The translations under genes were made by a program, and so were the position numbers. From Rheinheimera sp. 1928-s (GTDB taxonomy: Bacteria; Pseudomonadota; Gammaproteobacteria; Enterobacterales; Alteromonadaceae), in NCBI RefSeq assembly GCF_029269265.1, contig NZ_JARIXP010000001.1, forward strand, positions 671,306 through 735,305: a DNA stretch of 64,000 nt. The letters run 5' to 3'. Below, one piece after another: positions 26,867 to 35,880 of this stretch (its first letter is position 1; every line of letters begins with the position of its first letter). The notes beneath the pieces are model-generated. The model saw nothing but the letters and a program-made list of their open reading frames with translations. It was not told the origin of the DNA and did no database searches.

Positions 26867-28162
26867 ATGTCTGAGATCGTCAATATCATCGCCCGTGAGA
26901 TCATGGATTCACGCGGTAACCCAACAGTAGAAGCCGACGTTTTCCTGGCCAGTGGCGCTATGGGTCGTGGCTGTGCGCCATCTGGTGCTTCTACCGGTAC
27001 CCGTGAAGCTTTAGAGCTGCGTGACGGCGACAAAAGCCGTTATTTAGGTAAAGGCGTGCGTACTGCTGTTGCCAATATCGATGGCCCAATCAAAGCCGCT
27101 TTACTGGGAAAAAATGCGTATAAGCAAGCTGAAGTGGACCAGATCATGATCGATCTGGATGGCACTGAGTCTAAATCTAAATTAGGCGCTAATGCTATTC
27201 TGGCTGTGTCTTTAGCTGTAGCCCGTGCAGCTGCGGCTGACAAAAAAATCCCACTGTATCAGCACATTGCCGACTTAAACGGCACACCAGGTGTGTACTC
27301 CATGCCAGTCCCTATGATGAACATCATCAACGGTGGTGAGCACGCGGATAACAACGTCGATATTCAGGAATTTATGGTGCAGCCTGTTGGTGCCAAAACT
27401 TTCGCTGAAGCTCTGCGTATGGGCGCCGAAATTTTCCATCAGCTGAAAAAAGAACTGCACAGTCAGGGCTTAAACACAGCTGTAGGTGATGAAGGTGGTT
27501 TTGCGCCGGATCTGAAATCAAACGAAGAAGCTTTAACTGTCATTTCTAAAGCTGTGGCTTCAGCAGGTTACGAGCTGAACAAAGACATCACTTTAGCCTT
27601 AGACTGCGCTGCATCTGAGTTTTATGTTGATGGTAAATACAAACTGTCTGGTGAAGGCAAAGAATTCACTTCGTATGAGTTCAACGACTTCCTGGCTGGT
27701 TTAGCAAGCCGTTTCCCGATCATTTCTATTGAAGACGGTTTAGACGAGTCGGATTGGGATGGCTGGAAAGACATGACCAATAAAATGGGCGATAAAATCC
27801 AGTTAGTAGGCGACGATTTATTTGTCACCAACACCAAGATTCTGACCCGTGGTATTGAGCAGGGCATTGGTAACTCTATCCTGATCAAATTTAACCAAAT
27901 CGGTAGCTTAACTGAAACTTTAGCAGCTATTAAAATGGCAAAAGACGCGGGTTTCACTGCAGTTATTTCACACCGTTCAGGCGAAACTGAAGACTCCTTT
28001 ATTGCTGACTTAGCTGTAGGTACAGCTGCTGGTCAAATCAAAACAGGTTCTTTATGCCGCTCAGACCGCGTGTCTAAGTACAACCAGTTACTGCGTATAG
28101 AGCAGGAATTAGGTGCTAAGGCTCCGTACCGTGGCCGTGTAGAAATTAAAGGTCAGGCGTAA
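26867..28162 (+). CDS. eno: Enolase
   Basis: Glycolytic enzyme, 2-phosphoglycerate to phosphoenolpyruvate; in gammaproteobacteria also part of the RNA degradosome. 431 aa. Recognisable segments are [47 protein letters not shown], the catalytic Glu region VGDEGGFAP, metal ligands in [10 protein letters not shown] and [11 protein letters not shown], the [10 protein letters not shown] segment, and the [15 protein letters not shown] signature. AAGGGG lies about seven bases before ATG 26867. A 17-bp perfect hairpin ends the transcript. Confidence 0.98.
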   Translation: MSEIVNIIAREIMDSRGNPTVEADVFLASGAMGRGCAPSGASTGTREALELRDGDKSRYLGKGVRTAVANIDGPIKAALLGKNAYKQAEVDQIMIDLDGTESKSKLGANAILAVSLAVARAAAADKKIPLYQHIADLNGTPGVYSMPVPMMNIINGGEHADNNVDIQEFMVQPVGAKTFAEALRMGAEIFHQLKKELHSQGLNTAVGDEGGFAPDLKSNEEALTVISKAVASAGYELNKDITLALDCAASEFYVDGKYKLSGEGKEFTSYEFNDFLAGLASRFPIISIEDGLDESDWDGWKDMTNKMGDKIQLVGDDLFVTNTKILTRGIEQGIGNSILIKFNQIGSLTETLAAIKMAKDAGFTAVISHRSGETEDSFIADLAVGTAAGQIKTGSLCRSDRVSKYNQLLRIEQELGAKAPYRGRVEIKGQA

Positions 28163-28174
28163 GCCAGGTCAGAT

Positions 28175-28215
28175 AAACCAATCAAGGGGTCGAGTACAGA
28201 CCCCTTGATTGGTTT
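28175..28215. terminator. Very strong hairpin after eno
   Basis: Arms AAACCAATCAAGGGGTC (28175-28191) and GACCCCTTGATTGGTTT (28199-28215) pair perfectly over 17 bases with a 7-base loop. It lies between eno and the orphan gene. The GGGGTC/GACCCC core resembles the other GGGGTCAGA palindromes of this window. Confidence 0.8.
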
Positions 28216-28239
28216 TGCTCCCTTGATTACCATCAACGG

Positions 28240-28884
28240 ATGAAAAAACATTCAGCCGATCAACATCAGCTGTGGCATGGCCCGGCGCAGGACCTGACTT
28301 ATACAGAGCTTTGTAATGCTTTGTATGAACGGGAGTTGATGCGTTATGCCAAAATGCCGCCCGAATTTTTAGCCAGTCTGCAAAAACGATTAGCCAGTTT
28401 ACCTTTTTATATCCGCCGCGCTGCCAGCAGTATTTTGTCGCATAAATCCCCACTTGAAATTGATAGTCAAAATGCCAGTTGGATGGGACGTCAAAGCCCA
28501 CAATGCCCGGCCAAAGAGCAGGGTATAGAACAAATTGAACAGTTTTACCTGAAACACAACAAACTGGCCTTATTAGTGCCTGTGTACCAGAACCAGCAGT
28601 CTCTGGAAACCGTCTGGCTGGATTCAGTGGATGAAATTGATTTGCCAGGGCAGAGATTACACTGCAATGAACATGGCTGGTTTAGTTTTAACGGCACCCC
28701 TCTTACCGACGAAAACAGCGATAAATTCCTGCTTAAGCCAACCAAAAGCCTAATGACGGCTGCTTGTTGTGGTCATCAATGGCTTAACAGCGAACGCAAA
28801 ACCCCACGAGTCTTGAGTTTAAGAGAGTTATTGCTGGCAAGCCGACTGAATTGGCAGAACTTTGCTAAGCCTTTTCAGCCTTAA
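28240..28884 (+). CDS. Hypothetical protein (orphan between eno and ftsB)
   Basis: I do not recognise this 214-aa protein. It has no signal peptide or membrane helix and is probably cytoplasmic. The N-terminal third is helical and basic (YIRRAASSILSHKSPL); the middle has a beta-rich stretch (KLALLVPVYQNQQSLETVWLDSVDEIDL, HCNEHGWFSFNG); the end is LRELLLASRLNWQNFAKPF. Three Cys residues occur (CPAKEQ, CNEHG, CCGHQW) without a clear metal motif. Ribosome binding site is weak. It lies after the eno terminator and before the ftsB promoter region. Base composition matches its neighbours and the whole frame is free of stops, so it looks like a real gene. Confidence 0.7.
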   Translation: MKKHSADQHQLWHGPAQDLTYTELCNALYERELMRYAKMPPEFLASLQKRLASLPFYIRRAASSILSHKSPLEIDSQNASWMGRQSPQCPAKEQGIEQIEQFYLKHNKLALLVPVYQNQQSLETVWLDSVDEIDLPGQRLHCNEHGWFSFNGTPLTDENSDKFLLKPTKSLMTAACCGHQWLNSERKTPRVLSLRELLLASRLNWQNFAKPFQP

Positions 28885-28988
28885 GTGGCGTTTTTGTGCA
28901 GCACGCCTTTATTTTCGGCCTTATTAGGGCTTTCCAGTCCGGCCGATAAGCTTCATAATACTTTCATCTCTTTATTTTTTGGTTCGAT

Positions 28989-29273
28989 ATGCGCCTGTTA
29001 GTTTTATTGCTTCTTACGCTGCTTGCAGCACTTCAACATCGCTTATGGCTTGGCCAGCACAGCGTGATGGAGTATTGGGCACATAAAACTGAACTCGCCA
29101 AGATGGAACAACAAAATGAAGTGCTGACTAAACGTAATAAATTGCTCAAAGCCGACGTCACCGACCTGCAAATAGGTTTGGATGCGATTGAAGAGCGAGC
29201 CCGCAACGAGCTGGGTTTGATTAGACAAGACGAAGTGTTTTTCCGGATTATTACCCCGCTGGACAAAAAATGA
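28989..29273 (+). CDS. ftsB: Cell division protein FtsB
   Basis: Septum protein working with FtsL and FtsQ. 94 aa: a short cytoplasmic start, one N-terminal membrane helix (LLVLLLLTLLAALQHRLWL), then a coiled coil (ELAKMEQQNEVLTKRNKLLKADV) and the conserved EERARNELGLIRQDEVFFR end that matches E. coli FtsB. It overlaps ispD by four bases (ATGA), the usual ftsB-ispD-ispF arrangement. Confidence 0.94.
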   Translation: MRLLVLLLLTLLAALQHRLWLGQHSVMEYWAHKTELAKMEQQNEVLTKRNKLLKADVTDLQIGLDAIEERARNELGLIRQDEVFFRIITPLDKK

Positions 29274-29971
29274 CCGCTATTCCTGCTATTGCGACTGTGA
29301 TCCCGGCCGCTGGTGTTGGCAAACGAATGAAGGCGGATAAGCCCAAACAGTACCTGCAGCTTTGTGGTCTGACTGTGCTGGAGCAAACTCTGCATCGCTT
29401 AAAACAAGTTCCTGCTTTACAGCAGTTTTATCTGGCGTTAAGCCCGGACGATCCTTATTTTCCCACATTGCCTTTAGCGACTGATTCAGACATTCAACGA
29501 CTGGATGGTGGTGCTGAACGTGCCAACTCGGTGCTGAATGCTTTAGTGCAGATTGATGCCAAAGCCTTTCCATGGGTGCTGGTGCATGACGCTGCCCGCC
29601 CTGTGGTGCGGGTTAGTGATATCGAACTTTTAATTGATAGCTGCATCGAAGCTGGTCAGGGTGGCATTTTGGCTACGCCTGTGCGCGATACCATGAAACG
29701 CAGCTCTACTGCCGTAAAACAGACTGTCGACCAGACTGTTGATCGAGCCAATTTATGGCATGCCTATACGCCGCAATTGTTTCCGACAGCTTTGCTCAGA
29801 GATGCACTGCAACAGGCTTTAGCCCAAGGTGTGGCCATTACCGATGAAGCCAGTGCTATGGAATGGGCAGGATTGCCTGTACTTTTAGTACAGGGGCATG
29901 CCGACAATATCAAAATTACTCAGGCTGAAGATTTAGCTTTGGCCGCTTTTTATCTGGAGCATTCTGTATGA
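29270..29971 (+). CDS. ispD: 2-C-methyl-D-erythritol 4-phosphate cytidylyltransferase
   Basis: MEP-pathway enzyme joining MEP to CTP. 233 aa, nucleotidyltransferase fold with the CTP-binding loop [19 protein letters not shown] at the N-terminus, the signature [11 protein letters not shown], and the [14 protein letters not shown] and [12 protein letters not shown] segments. It overlaps ftsB and ispF by four bases at either end (ATGA), indicating translational coupling. Confidence 0.97.
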   Translation: MTAIPAIATVIPAAGVGKRMKADKPKQYLQLCGLTVLEQTLHRLKQVPALQQFYLALSPDDPYFPTLPLATDSDIQRLDGGAERANSVLNALVQIDAKAFPWVLVHDAARPVVRVSDIELLIDSCIEAGQGGILATPVRDTMKRSSTAVKQTVDQTVDRANLWHAYTPQLFPTALLRDALQQALAQGVAITDEASAMEWAGLPVLLVQGHADNIKITQAEDLALAAFYLEHSV

Positions 29972-30450
29972 TGCCGTTTCGTATTGGTCATGGTTTTGAC
30001 GTACACGCTTTTGGTGGCGAAGGCCCCATCACTTTAGGTGGCGTTAAAATTCCTTATCAGCAAGGTTTGCTGGCGCATTCAGATGGTGATGTGGTGTTGC
30101 ATGCTGTATCAGATGCGTTGTTAGGAGCTATGGCCTTAGGCGATATTGGCCATCATTTCCCCGACACAGACTCAGCCTTTAAAGGTATAGACAGCCGTAT
30201 CTTATTGCGCAAAGTGTTTGCTGATGTCAAAGCTTTAGGTTATGAAGTAGGCAATCTGGACGTGACTATTATGGCGCAGGCACCAAAAATGGCTCCTCAT
30301 GTCGATGCGATGCGTGCCTGTATTGCCGAAGATCTGGTCTGTGGTTTATCGCAGGTGAATGTAAAAGCTACCACTACTGAAAAACTGGGGTTTGTCGGGC
30401 GCAAAGAAGGTATTGCCGTAGAAGCCGTAGTGCTGTTGGTGAAGTCCTGA
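29968..30450 (+). CDS. ispF: 2-C-methyl-D-erythritol 2,4-cyclodiphosphate synthase
   Basis: Next-but-one MEP-pathway step, forming the cyclic diphosphate. 160 aa. Metal ligands lie in [13 protein letters not shown] (Asp and His) and [21 protein letters not shown] (His); the C-terminal [22 protein letters not shown] is the family end. Starts within the ispD stop and shares one base with the truD start (TGATG). Confidence 0.97.
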   Translation: MMPFRIGHGFDVHAFGGEGPITLGGVKIPYQQGLLAHSDGDVVLHAVSDALLGAMALGDIGHHFPDTDSAFKGIDSRILLRKVFADVKALGYEVGNLDVTIMAQAPKMAPHVDAMRACIAEDLVCGLSQVNVKATTTEKLGFVGRKEGIAVEAVVLLVKS

Positions 30451-31502
30451 TGCAAAAAAAAGTGGAGCTGCCAAAACTAAGTTATTTATACGGCCAGCCT
30501 GAAACTACAGCCTTATTGCGTGTACAACCTGATGATTTTATTGTGCACGAAGAATTGAGTTTTACGCCCACTGGCGCAGGCGAGCATATGTTGTTGCTGG
30601 TGGAAAAAATTGGTCAAAATACTCAGTATGTCGCCAAGCTGCTGGCTGAATTAGTCGGCTGTAAAGCCCGTCAGGTCAGTTATGCCGGTTTAAAAGACCG
30701 ACACGCTGTAACCCGTCAGTGGTTTTGTGTGCCTGTACCAATCAAACAACAGCTGAACTGGCAGGAATGGAATATCGAGGGCGTTAAAATTCTCGACAGT
30801 ATTCGTCATCAGCGTCGGTTAAAGTTGGGCTCGATAAAATACAACGAATTTACCCTGACGTTACGGGATGTCAGTGATATTCCTGCGCTTTTAACACGGT
30901 TAGAGTTAGTGAAACAAGGCGTGCCGAATTATTACGGCGAACAACGTTTTGGTATTCAGGGCGGTAATTTAGCTTTAGCAGAGCAGCTGTTTTGTGGTGG
31001 TGGTATTGAAGATCGGAAAATCCGTGGTTTAGCTTTATCGGCAAGCCGTTCTTTTTTGTTTAACTTGCAGGTTGATGCGCGGGTCAAAGCTGGTACTTTT
31101 AACCAGATTTTGTCAGGTGAAGTGGTGCAATTGGATGGTTCTGGTTCGATTTTTAAAGTCCCAGAAGTGGATGATACCCTGCGCCAACGTTTGTTGGAGG
31201 CTGACATTCACCCAACTGCTGGTTTACCAGGCTTAGGTGAGCCGTTAATCACGGCCGATGCGCTGGCTTTTGAACAACAAAGCCTGCAGCATTGGCAGCA
31301 TTGGGTCGACAAACTGGCACAACTGAATGTCAGGGCCGAACGCCGTGCTATCCGGGTTCTGCCCGCAGAATTAAAGGCTGAAGTACAAGGCCAGAATGTA
31401 AAAATAAGCTTTAAACTCTACTCCGGTTGTTTTGCTACCTCCGTATTACGGGAGCTGGTGAATTATCAGGATGTGCAACGTAATTACGCCACACTGGATT
31501 AA
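30450..31502 (+). CDS. truD: tRNA pseudouridine(13) synthase TruD
   Basis: Modifies U13 of tRNA-Glu. 350 aa. The catalytic Asp is in YAGLKDRHAVTRQWF (about residue 81), with the preceding KIGQNTQYVAKLLAELVG and the QRFGIQGGNLALAEQLF segment that belongs to the TruD fold. The TRUD insertion domain lies in the second half. It overlaps ispF by one base and continues the operon toward surE. Confidence 0.96.
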   Translation: MQKKVELPKLSYLYGQPETTALLRVQPDDFIVHEELSFTPTGAGEHMLLLVEKIGQNTQYVAKLLAELVGCKARQVSYAGLKDRHAVTRQWFCVPVPIKQQLNWQEWNIEGVKILDSIRHQRRLKLGSIKYNEFTLTLRDVSDIPALLTRLELVKQGVPNYYGEQRFGIQGGNLALAEQLFCGGGIEDRKIRGLALSASRSFLFNLQVDARVKAGTFNQILSGEVVQLDGSGSIFKVPEVDDTLRQRLLEADIHPTAGLPGLGEPLITADALAFEQQSLQHWQHWVDKLAQLNVRAERRAIRVLPAELKAEVQGQNVKISFKLYSGCFATSVLRELVNYQDVQRNYATLD

Positions 31503-31531
31503 GTGATTTTTGGGCTAGGGCGGGGTGTTGA

Positions 31532-32284
31532 ATGCGGATTTTATTAAGTAATGATGATGGCGTTTACGCCAAAGGTATACAGGTTTTACAAAAAGCCTTA
31601 GCAGAAATTGCAGAGGTGACTACCGTTGGGCCAGACCGCAATTGCAGTGGCGCCAGTAATTCGCTGACGTTGCTGAATCCGTTGCGTACACAGCAACTGG
31701 AGAACGGTTTTATTGCGGTCAATGGCACACCCACCGACTGCGTGCATTTAGCTATTAGTCAGTTATTGGCTGATGCCCCGGATCTGGTGGTGGCTGGTAT
31801 TAACCACGGCGCTAATTTAGGCGACGACGTGTTGTATTCAGGCACTGTGGCTGCAGCTACCGAAGGCCGGCATTTAGGTTTGCCTGCTATTGCGGTGTCT
31901 TTAGCTGGACGGGATGAACAACATTTTGCAACAGCTGCTTATGTTACAGTGCAGGTGATTAAAAAGCTGAAATCCCACCCTTTGCCTGCGGATCAGATTT
32001 TGAACATTAACGTGCCAGCACTTCCTTTAGAGCAACTTCGAGGCATTCAGGTGACTCGCTTAGGGCGGCGGCATAAAGCGGAAACCATGCAAAGCTCGAC
32101 TGACCCATGGGGCCGGCCTATTTATTGGTATGGTTCTTTAGGACCAGAGCTTGATGCCGGGCCAGGCACAGATTTTTATGCCATAGCTCAGGGCTACGCT
32201 TCTATCACACCTTTGCATGTGGATATGACAGCCTATCGCAGCATGGAATTATTAACAGACTGGTTAGATGGAATTGAGTGTTAA
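31532..32284 (+). CDS. surE: 5'/3'-nucleotidase SurE
   Basis: Survival protein SurE, a metal-dependent nucleoside monophosphatase. 250 aa. The active-site [14 protein letters not shown] (Asp pair) opens the protein, followed by [26 protein letters not shown] and [26 protein letters not shown]. Gene order surE-pcm-yqaA-nlpD-rpoS is the common gammaproteobacterial stationary-phase cluster. Confidence 0.97.
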   Translation: MRILLSNDDGVYAKGIQVLQKALAEIAEVTTVGPDRNCSGASNSLTLLNPLRTQQLENGFIAVNGTPTDCVHLAISQLLADAPDLVVAGINHGANLGDDVLYSGTVAAATEGRHLGLPAIAVSLAGRDEQHFATAAYVTVQVIKKLKSHPLPADQILNINVPALPLEQLRGIQVTRLGRRHKAETMQSSTDPWGRPIYWYGSLGPELDAGPGTDFYAIAQGYASITPLHVDMTAYRSMELLTDWLDGIEC

Positions 32285-32287
32285 GTT

Positions 32288-32926
32288 ATGGCAGTAGTCA
32301 CCCATCGTAGTGCCGCAGTATTGGCGCAAAAACTTCAACAAGATGGGATTAAAGACAGCAAAGTCTTATCCGCTATCGCGCAAACGCCGCGGCATTTGTT
32401 TGTTGAAGCTGTGTTAGCTCACAAAGCTTATGAAAATACCGCCTTGCCCATTGGGCAAGGACAGACCATTTCGCAGCCTTATATAGTGGCGAAAATGACT
32501 GAGTTACTGCTGCAATCGCCGCAGTGCCAAAAGGTGCTGGAAATTGGCACTGGTTCTGGTTATCAGACTGCTGTATTAGCCCGGTTGTTTTCACAGGTTT
32601 GTAGTGTAGAACGGATAAAGTCGTTGCAGTTTCAGGCCAAGCGACGCTTGCAGCAGCTGGATTTACACAATGTGTCAATGAAGCATGGGGATGGCTGGCT
32701 CGGCTGGGCCAGTAAAGCACCTTTTGATTGTATTATAGTCACGGCTGCACCGCACGAAGTGCCACAAGCCCTGCTGCAGCAGCTCTCTGAAGGTGGCCGT
32801 CTGGTGATCCCAGTTGGGGCTCAGGAACAGGTACTAAGAGTCTTTACCCGTGTGGGTGATGAGTTTGAACAAAAAGATGTTGAGGCGGTGCGTTTTGTGC
32901 CACTAGTGCCGGGCGAGCTGGCTTAA
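32288..32926 (+). CDS. pcm: Protein-L-isoaspartate O-methyltransferase
   Basis: Repairs isoaspartyl residues using S-adenosylmethionine. 212 aa. The SAM-binding motif I is [16 protein letters not shown], preceded by the substrate-side [22 protein letters not shown]; motif II region is [14 protein letters not shown] and the family end [10 protein letters not shown] is present. It starts three bases after the surE stop. Confidence 0.96.
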   Translation: MAVVTHRSAAVLAQKLQQDGIKDSKVLSAIAQTPRHLFVEAVLAHKAYENTALPIGQGQTISQPYIVAKMTELLLQSPQCQKVLEIGTGSGYQTAVLARLFSQVCSVERIKSLQFQAKRRLQQLDLHNVSMKHGDGWLGWASKAPFDCIIVTAAPHEVPQALLQQLSEGGRLVIPVGAQEQVLRVFTRVGDEFEQKDVEAVRFVPLVPGELA

Positions 32927-32943
32927 TCAAAAGGATAAAGTAG

Positions 32944-33522
32944 TTGAAAATTTTTCAATGGATGTATGACAAAGCGCTGGTCTGGGCCAAACATCGCTAC
33001 GCCGAACGTTACTTAGCGGGGTTGAGTTTTACTGAATCTGTTATTTTCCCTATTCCGCCTGATGTGATGCTGGCACCTATGGCTTTGGCTCAGCCAGAAA
33101 AAGCCTGGCGCTTTGCCTGGGTGACCAGCTTGTTTTCGGTATTAGGTGGTATCTGCGGTTATTTTCTCGGCATGTGGTTATACGAGCCCGTAGTATTGCC
33201 TGTGGTTGAATACATGGGATATCAGGAGACTTTTGCCAAGGTCGAGAATTGGTTTGTTACCTACGGAGTTTGGGTGGTATTTATTGCCGGATTTTCACCT
33301 ATCCCCTACAAATTGTTTACTGTAGGTGCAGGTTTAATGAGCATGGCATTTCTGCCTTTTGTGATCGCTTCTTTTGTCGGTCGGGCCAGTCGGTTTTTTC
33401 TGGTGGCAGGATTGATGTACTGGGGCGGCGAAAAAATGCAGCAAAAACTGCGGGATATAGTGGACTGGCTAGGCTGGGGTACAGTAGCCCTTGGCGGGAT
33501 TTTATATCTGGTGTATCGCTAA
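32944..33522 (+). CDS. YqaA/DedA-family membrane protein
   Basis: 192-aa inner-membrane protein of the SNARE-associated/DedA superfamily (YqaA group), proposed to act in lipid or proton-linked transport. Marks are SFTESVIFPIPPDVMLAPMALAQPEKAW near the N-terminus, GGICGYFLGMW, and the re-entrant VFIAGFSPIPYKLFTVGAGLMSM with Arg in VGRASRFF. The start is TTG 32944, with AAGGAT eight bases upstream; an internal ATG at residue 7 is an alternative. Conserved position between pcm and nlpD. Confidence 0.88.
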   Translation: MKIFQWMYDKALVWAKHRYAERYLAGLSFTESVIFPIPPDVMLAPMALAQPEKAWRFAWVTSLFSVLGGICGYFLGMWLYEPVVLPVVEYMGYQETFAKVENWFVTYGVWVVFIAGFSPIPYKLFTVGAGLMSMAFLPFVIASFVGRASRFFLVAGLMYWGGEKMQQKLRDIVDWLGWGTVALGGILYLVYR

Positions 33523-33525
33523 CTA

Positions 33526-34374
33526 ATGAAACTCTTTAGTGTGTTTTGTCTGGTGTTTATCTTAAGCGCTTGTAGCTCAAGAGAATCACCAGCGCCTGTT
33601 ACTACACTAAATGACATCAAAAATTATTATAAAAAGTACCCTCAAGGTGAGCCTGGCTCTGGCCATATAGTTCAGCCGGGCGATACCTTATATTCCATAG
33701 CATTTCGGGCCGGTATGGATTACCGTCAACTGGCAAAACAAAATAATATTGCACCCCCTTATCGTATCCTGGTTGGGCAGAAGATACATTTCAATAACAA
33801 TTTTTTATCATCCTCTGTGACAACGAAGCCAAATTTGACGGTCAAAGGCCAAAAAAACGCGACCAGTACTGTAAAGACTCCGACACAAAGCCAAAGTAAA
33901 TTAACAACTGCTAACAAAGCTGTTGCGCGCAACAATCAAACGGGTTATGTTCAGAAACAGACAGTAAAGGAAAATGCGACTTCAGCAGCAAATTCTGTTT
34001 CCAGCTCTAAAGTGCGTTGGGCATGGCCAGTTCGTGGACCGATATTGGCGGGCTTTTCCAACGCTGAACATGGCAACAAAGGGTTAGATATAGGAGGAAA
34101 AGCAGGTACTCCTATAAAGGCAGCAGCAGCAGGAGAAGTAGTGTATGCGGGCAACGCACTAAGAGGCTACGGCAATCTGGTGATAATCCGTCACAATGAC
34201 GACTTTTTAAGTGCTTATGCACATAATCGAAAATTACTGGTGGAAGAGCGTGATACTGTCGTAAGCGGACAAACTATAGCCGAAATGGGTAATACAGATG
34301 CACCTTCTGTCAGGTTGCACTTTGAAATCCGCTTCCGTGGTAAGTCTGTAGATCCAAAACGATACTTAAAATAA
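33526..34374 (+). CDS. nlpD: NlpD, LysM/M23 lipoprotein activator of amidase
   Basis: Outer-membrane lipoprotein that activates the septal amidase AmiC. 282 aa: lipoprotein signal MKLFSVFCLVFILSAC (lipobox LSAC), LysM domain about 44-90 (HIVQPGDTLYSIAFRAGMDYRQLAKQN), a Ser/Thr/Lys-rich linker, and a LytM (M23) domain about 165-282. The zinc ligands are lost: NKGLDIGG has Asn where His is needed, and RLHFEIR lacks the first His of HxH. This matches the degenerate LytM domain of E. coli NlpD, a regulator rather than an enzyme. Starts four bases after yqaA with no ribosome binding site, so probably coupled. The rpoS promoter may lie inside it, as in E. coli. Confidence 0.94.
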   Translation: MKLFSVFCLVFILSACSSRESPAPVTTLNDIKNYYKKYPQGEPGSGHIVQPGDTLYSIAFRAGMDYRQLAKQNNIAPPYRILVGQKIHFNNNFLSSSVTTKPNLTVKGQKNATSTVKTPTQSQSKLTTANKAVARNNQTGYVQKQTVKENATSAANSVSSSKVRWAWPVRGPILAGFSNAEHGNKGLDIGGKAGTPIKAAAAGEVVYAGNALRGYGNLVIIRHNDDFLSAYAHNRKLLVEERDTVVSGQTIAEMGNTDAPSVRLHFEIRFRGKSVDPKRYLK

Positions 34375-34474
34375 TGAAATACAATAATAATAAATATCAC
34401 CCCGAAAGGGCGAAGAGGTAAGGATACCAGGCAGTTCAGGTGATACCCAAAGCTTGTAGAAGTGGGAGAAGGAT

Positions 34475-35473
34475 ATGGGCCATAAAGATGATGACGATGT
34501 AATCGAATTTAAAGAAACTGAATTAACGGATGACGTTATTTTATCTGATGATGATAACGCCGAACCTGATTTAGCCGCTTTAGCAGCGGAAGAAGACAAT
34601 ACCCCTGACGACGTGTTTACCGCCAATGATAGCCAGCGCGCTATGGACGCCACTCAGATTTATCTGGGTGAAATTGGTTTTTCCCCTTTATTATCTGCCG
34701 AAGAAGAAGTGTATTTTTCCCGCCTTGCCCTCAAAGGCGATAAAGCCGCCCGTAAACGTATGATTGAAAGTAATTTACGTTTAGTGGTGAAGATTGCCCG
34801 TCGGTATATTAATCGTGGTTTAGCGTTGCTGGATCTGATTGAAGAAGGCAACCTTGGCCTGATCCGGGCTGTGGAAAAGTTTGATCCTGAACGCGGTTTC
34901 CGTTTTTCAACCTATGCGACCTGGTGGATCCGTCAAACCATAGAACGGGCCATTATGAATCAAACCCGCACTATTCGTCTGCCTATTCATGTAGTCAAAG
35001 AACTGAACATTTACCTGCGGGCTGCCCGTGAGTTATCGCAACGCCTGGATCACGAGCCAACACCGGAAGAAATTGCCGCAGCTTTGGACAGGCCTGTTGA
35101 AGAAGTACGTAAGATGTTGAAACTGAATGAGAAAATTACCTCAGTGGATACGCCAGTTGCTGGTTCTTCAGAAAAACAATTGCTTGATGTATTGGCAGAT
35201 GAAAAAGAACTAGGCCCGGAAACTGAATTACAGGATGCAGATATTCGTCAGCATCTGGTGATTTGGCTGGACGAGCTGAATCCAAAACAACGTGAAGTCT
35301 TAGCCCGTCGTTTTGGTTTATTAGGCTATGAGCCTTCCACACTGGAAGATGTAGGTAAAGAAATAGGTTTAACTCGTGAACGAGTGCGGCAAATTCAGGT
35401 GGAGGCATTACGCCGCCTGCGTGAAATTGTCACTCACCAAGGGCTGAATATCGAAACTCTTTTCCAGGAATAA
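34475..35473 (+). CDS. rpoS: RNA polymerase sigma factor RpoS
   Basis: Stationary-phase and general stress sigma factor. 332 aa. Region 1.2 has [24 protein letters not shown]; region 2 has [38 protein letters not shown] and [17 protein letters not shown]; region 3 follows; region 4 has [27 protein letters not shown]. The acidic N-terminus ([16 protein letters not shown]) is typical. GGGAGAAGGAT immediately precedes ATG 34475. A 100-base leader after nlpD contains a small CCC-GAAA-GGG hairpin. Confidence 0.97.
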   Translation: MGHKDDDDVIEFKETELTDDVILSDDDNAEPDLAALAAEEDNTPDDVFTANDSQRAMDATQIYLGEIGFSPLLSAEEEVYFSRLALKGDKAARKRMIESNLRLVVKIARRYINRGLALLDLIEEGNLGLIRAVEKFDPERGFRFSTYATWWIRQTIERAIMNQTRTIRLPIHVVKELNIYLRAARELSQRLDHEPTPEEIAAALDRPVEEVRKMLKLNEKITSVDTPVAGSSEKQLLDVLADEKELGPETELQDADIRQHLVIWLDELNPKQREVLARRFGLLGYEPSTLEDVGKEIGLTRERVRQIQVEALRRLREIVTHQGLNIETLFQE

Positions 35474-35497
35474 CAGACGTTATTCTGCACGAACCAC

Positions 35498-35530
35498 AAA
35501 AACCTGTTGCCTTGTGTAACAGGTTTTTAC
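35498..35530 (+). terminator. Intrinsic terminator after rpoS
   Basis: AAAAACCTGTT, 9-base loop, AACAGGTTTTT: an 11-bp perfect stem ending in T-run, 25 bases past the rpoS stop. Confidence 0.9.
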
Positions 35531-35880
35531 TTTTCTGCTTCTGCTTTTAAGGCTATTGCTGCTCAATCTTCTATAACTTAGCGTTCCTGAGACTAAACTT
35601 CAGTTACCGAACTTTATTGGTGAGGATAGCCGAATAAAATCCCTGCAAATGAGACAGCGAACACTTAAATTGAGATGATCTCTATTGCAATTGTTGGCCG
35701 TATTCATTTTTTTTCATGTCAGATTTGTTGTTTTTTTGAGAATATTCATTTAGGTTAATTTAACAAGATCATTATTGCGGTTAGATTTTGGTCATGTTTG
35801 AACTATAAGCGAGTTGTATCGTGGCTTCTGTTCAAAAAATCCATCCAGGGATTACATTAAAACTAAAAGAGAATATAAAA
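35529..35880 (+). other. AT-rich intergenic leader before the TonB receptor gene
   Basis: About 350 bases without a gene, noticeably more A+T than the coding regions around it. A TATAAG near 35804 could be a -10 but no convincing -35 was found. The last 60 bases are an open frame from GTG 35821, yet a ribosome binding site and signal peptide place the true start at 35881. No tRNA, riboswitch or Fur-type box was recognised. Confidence 0.5.

Noticed and set aside
34375-34474. Possible riboswitch or sRNA before rpoS
   Set aside because: Only a small CCC-GAAA-GGG hairpin was seen, which is insufficient to name a regulatory RNA.
35821-35880. 20-residue extension before the TonB receptor signal peptide
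   Set aside because: ATG 35881 has a ribosome binding site and starts a normal signal peptide.
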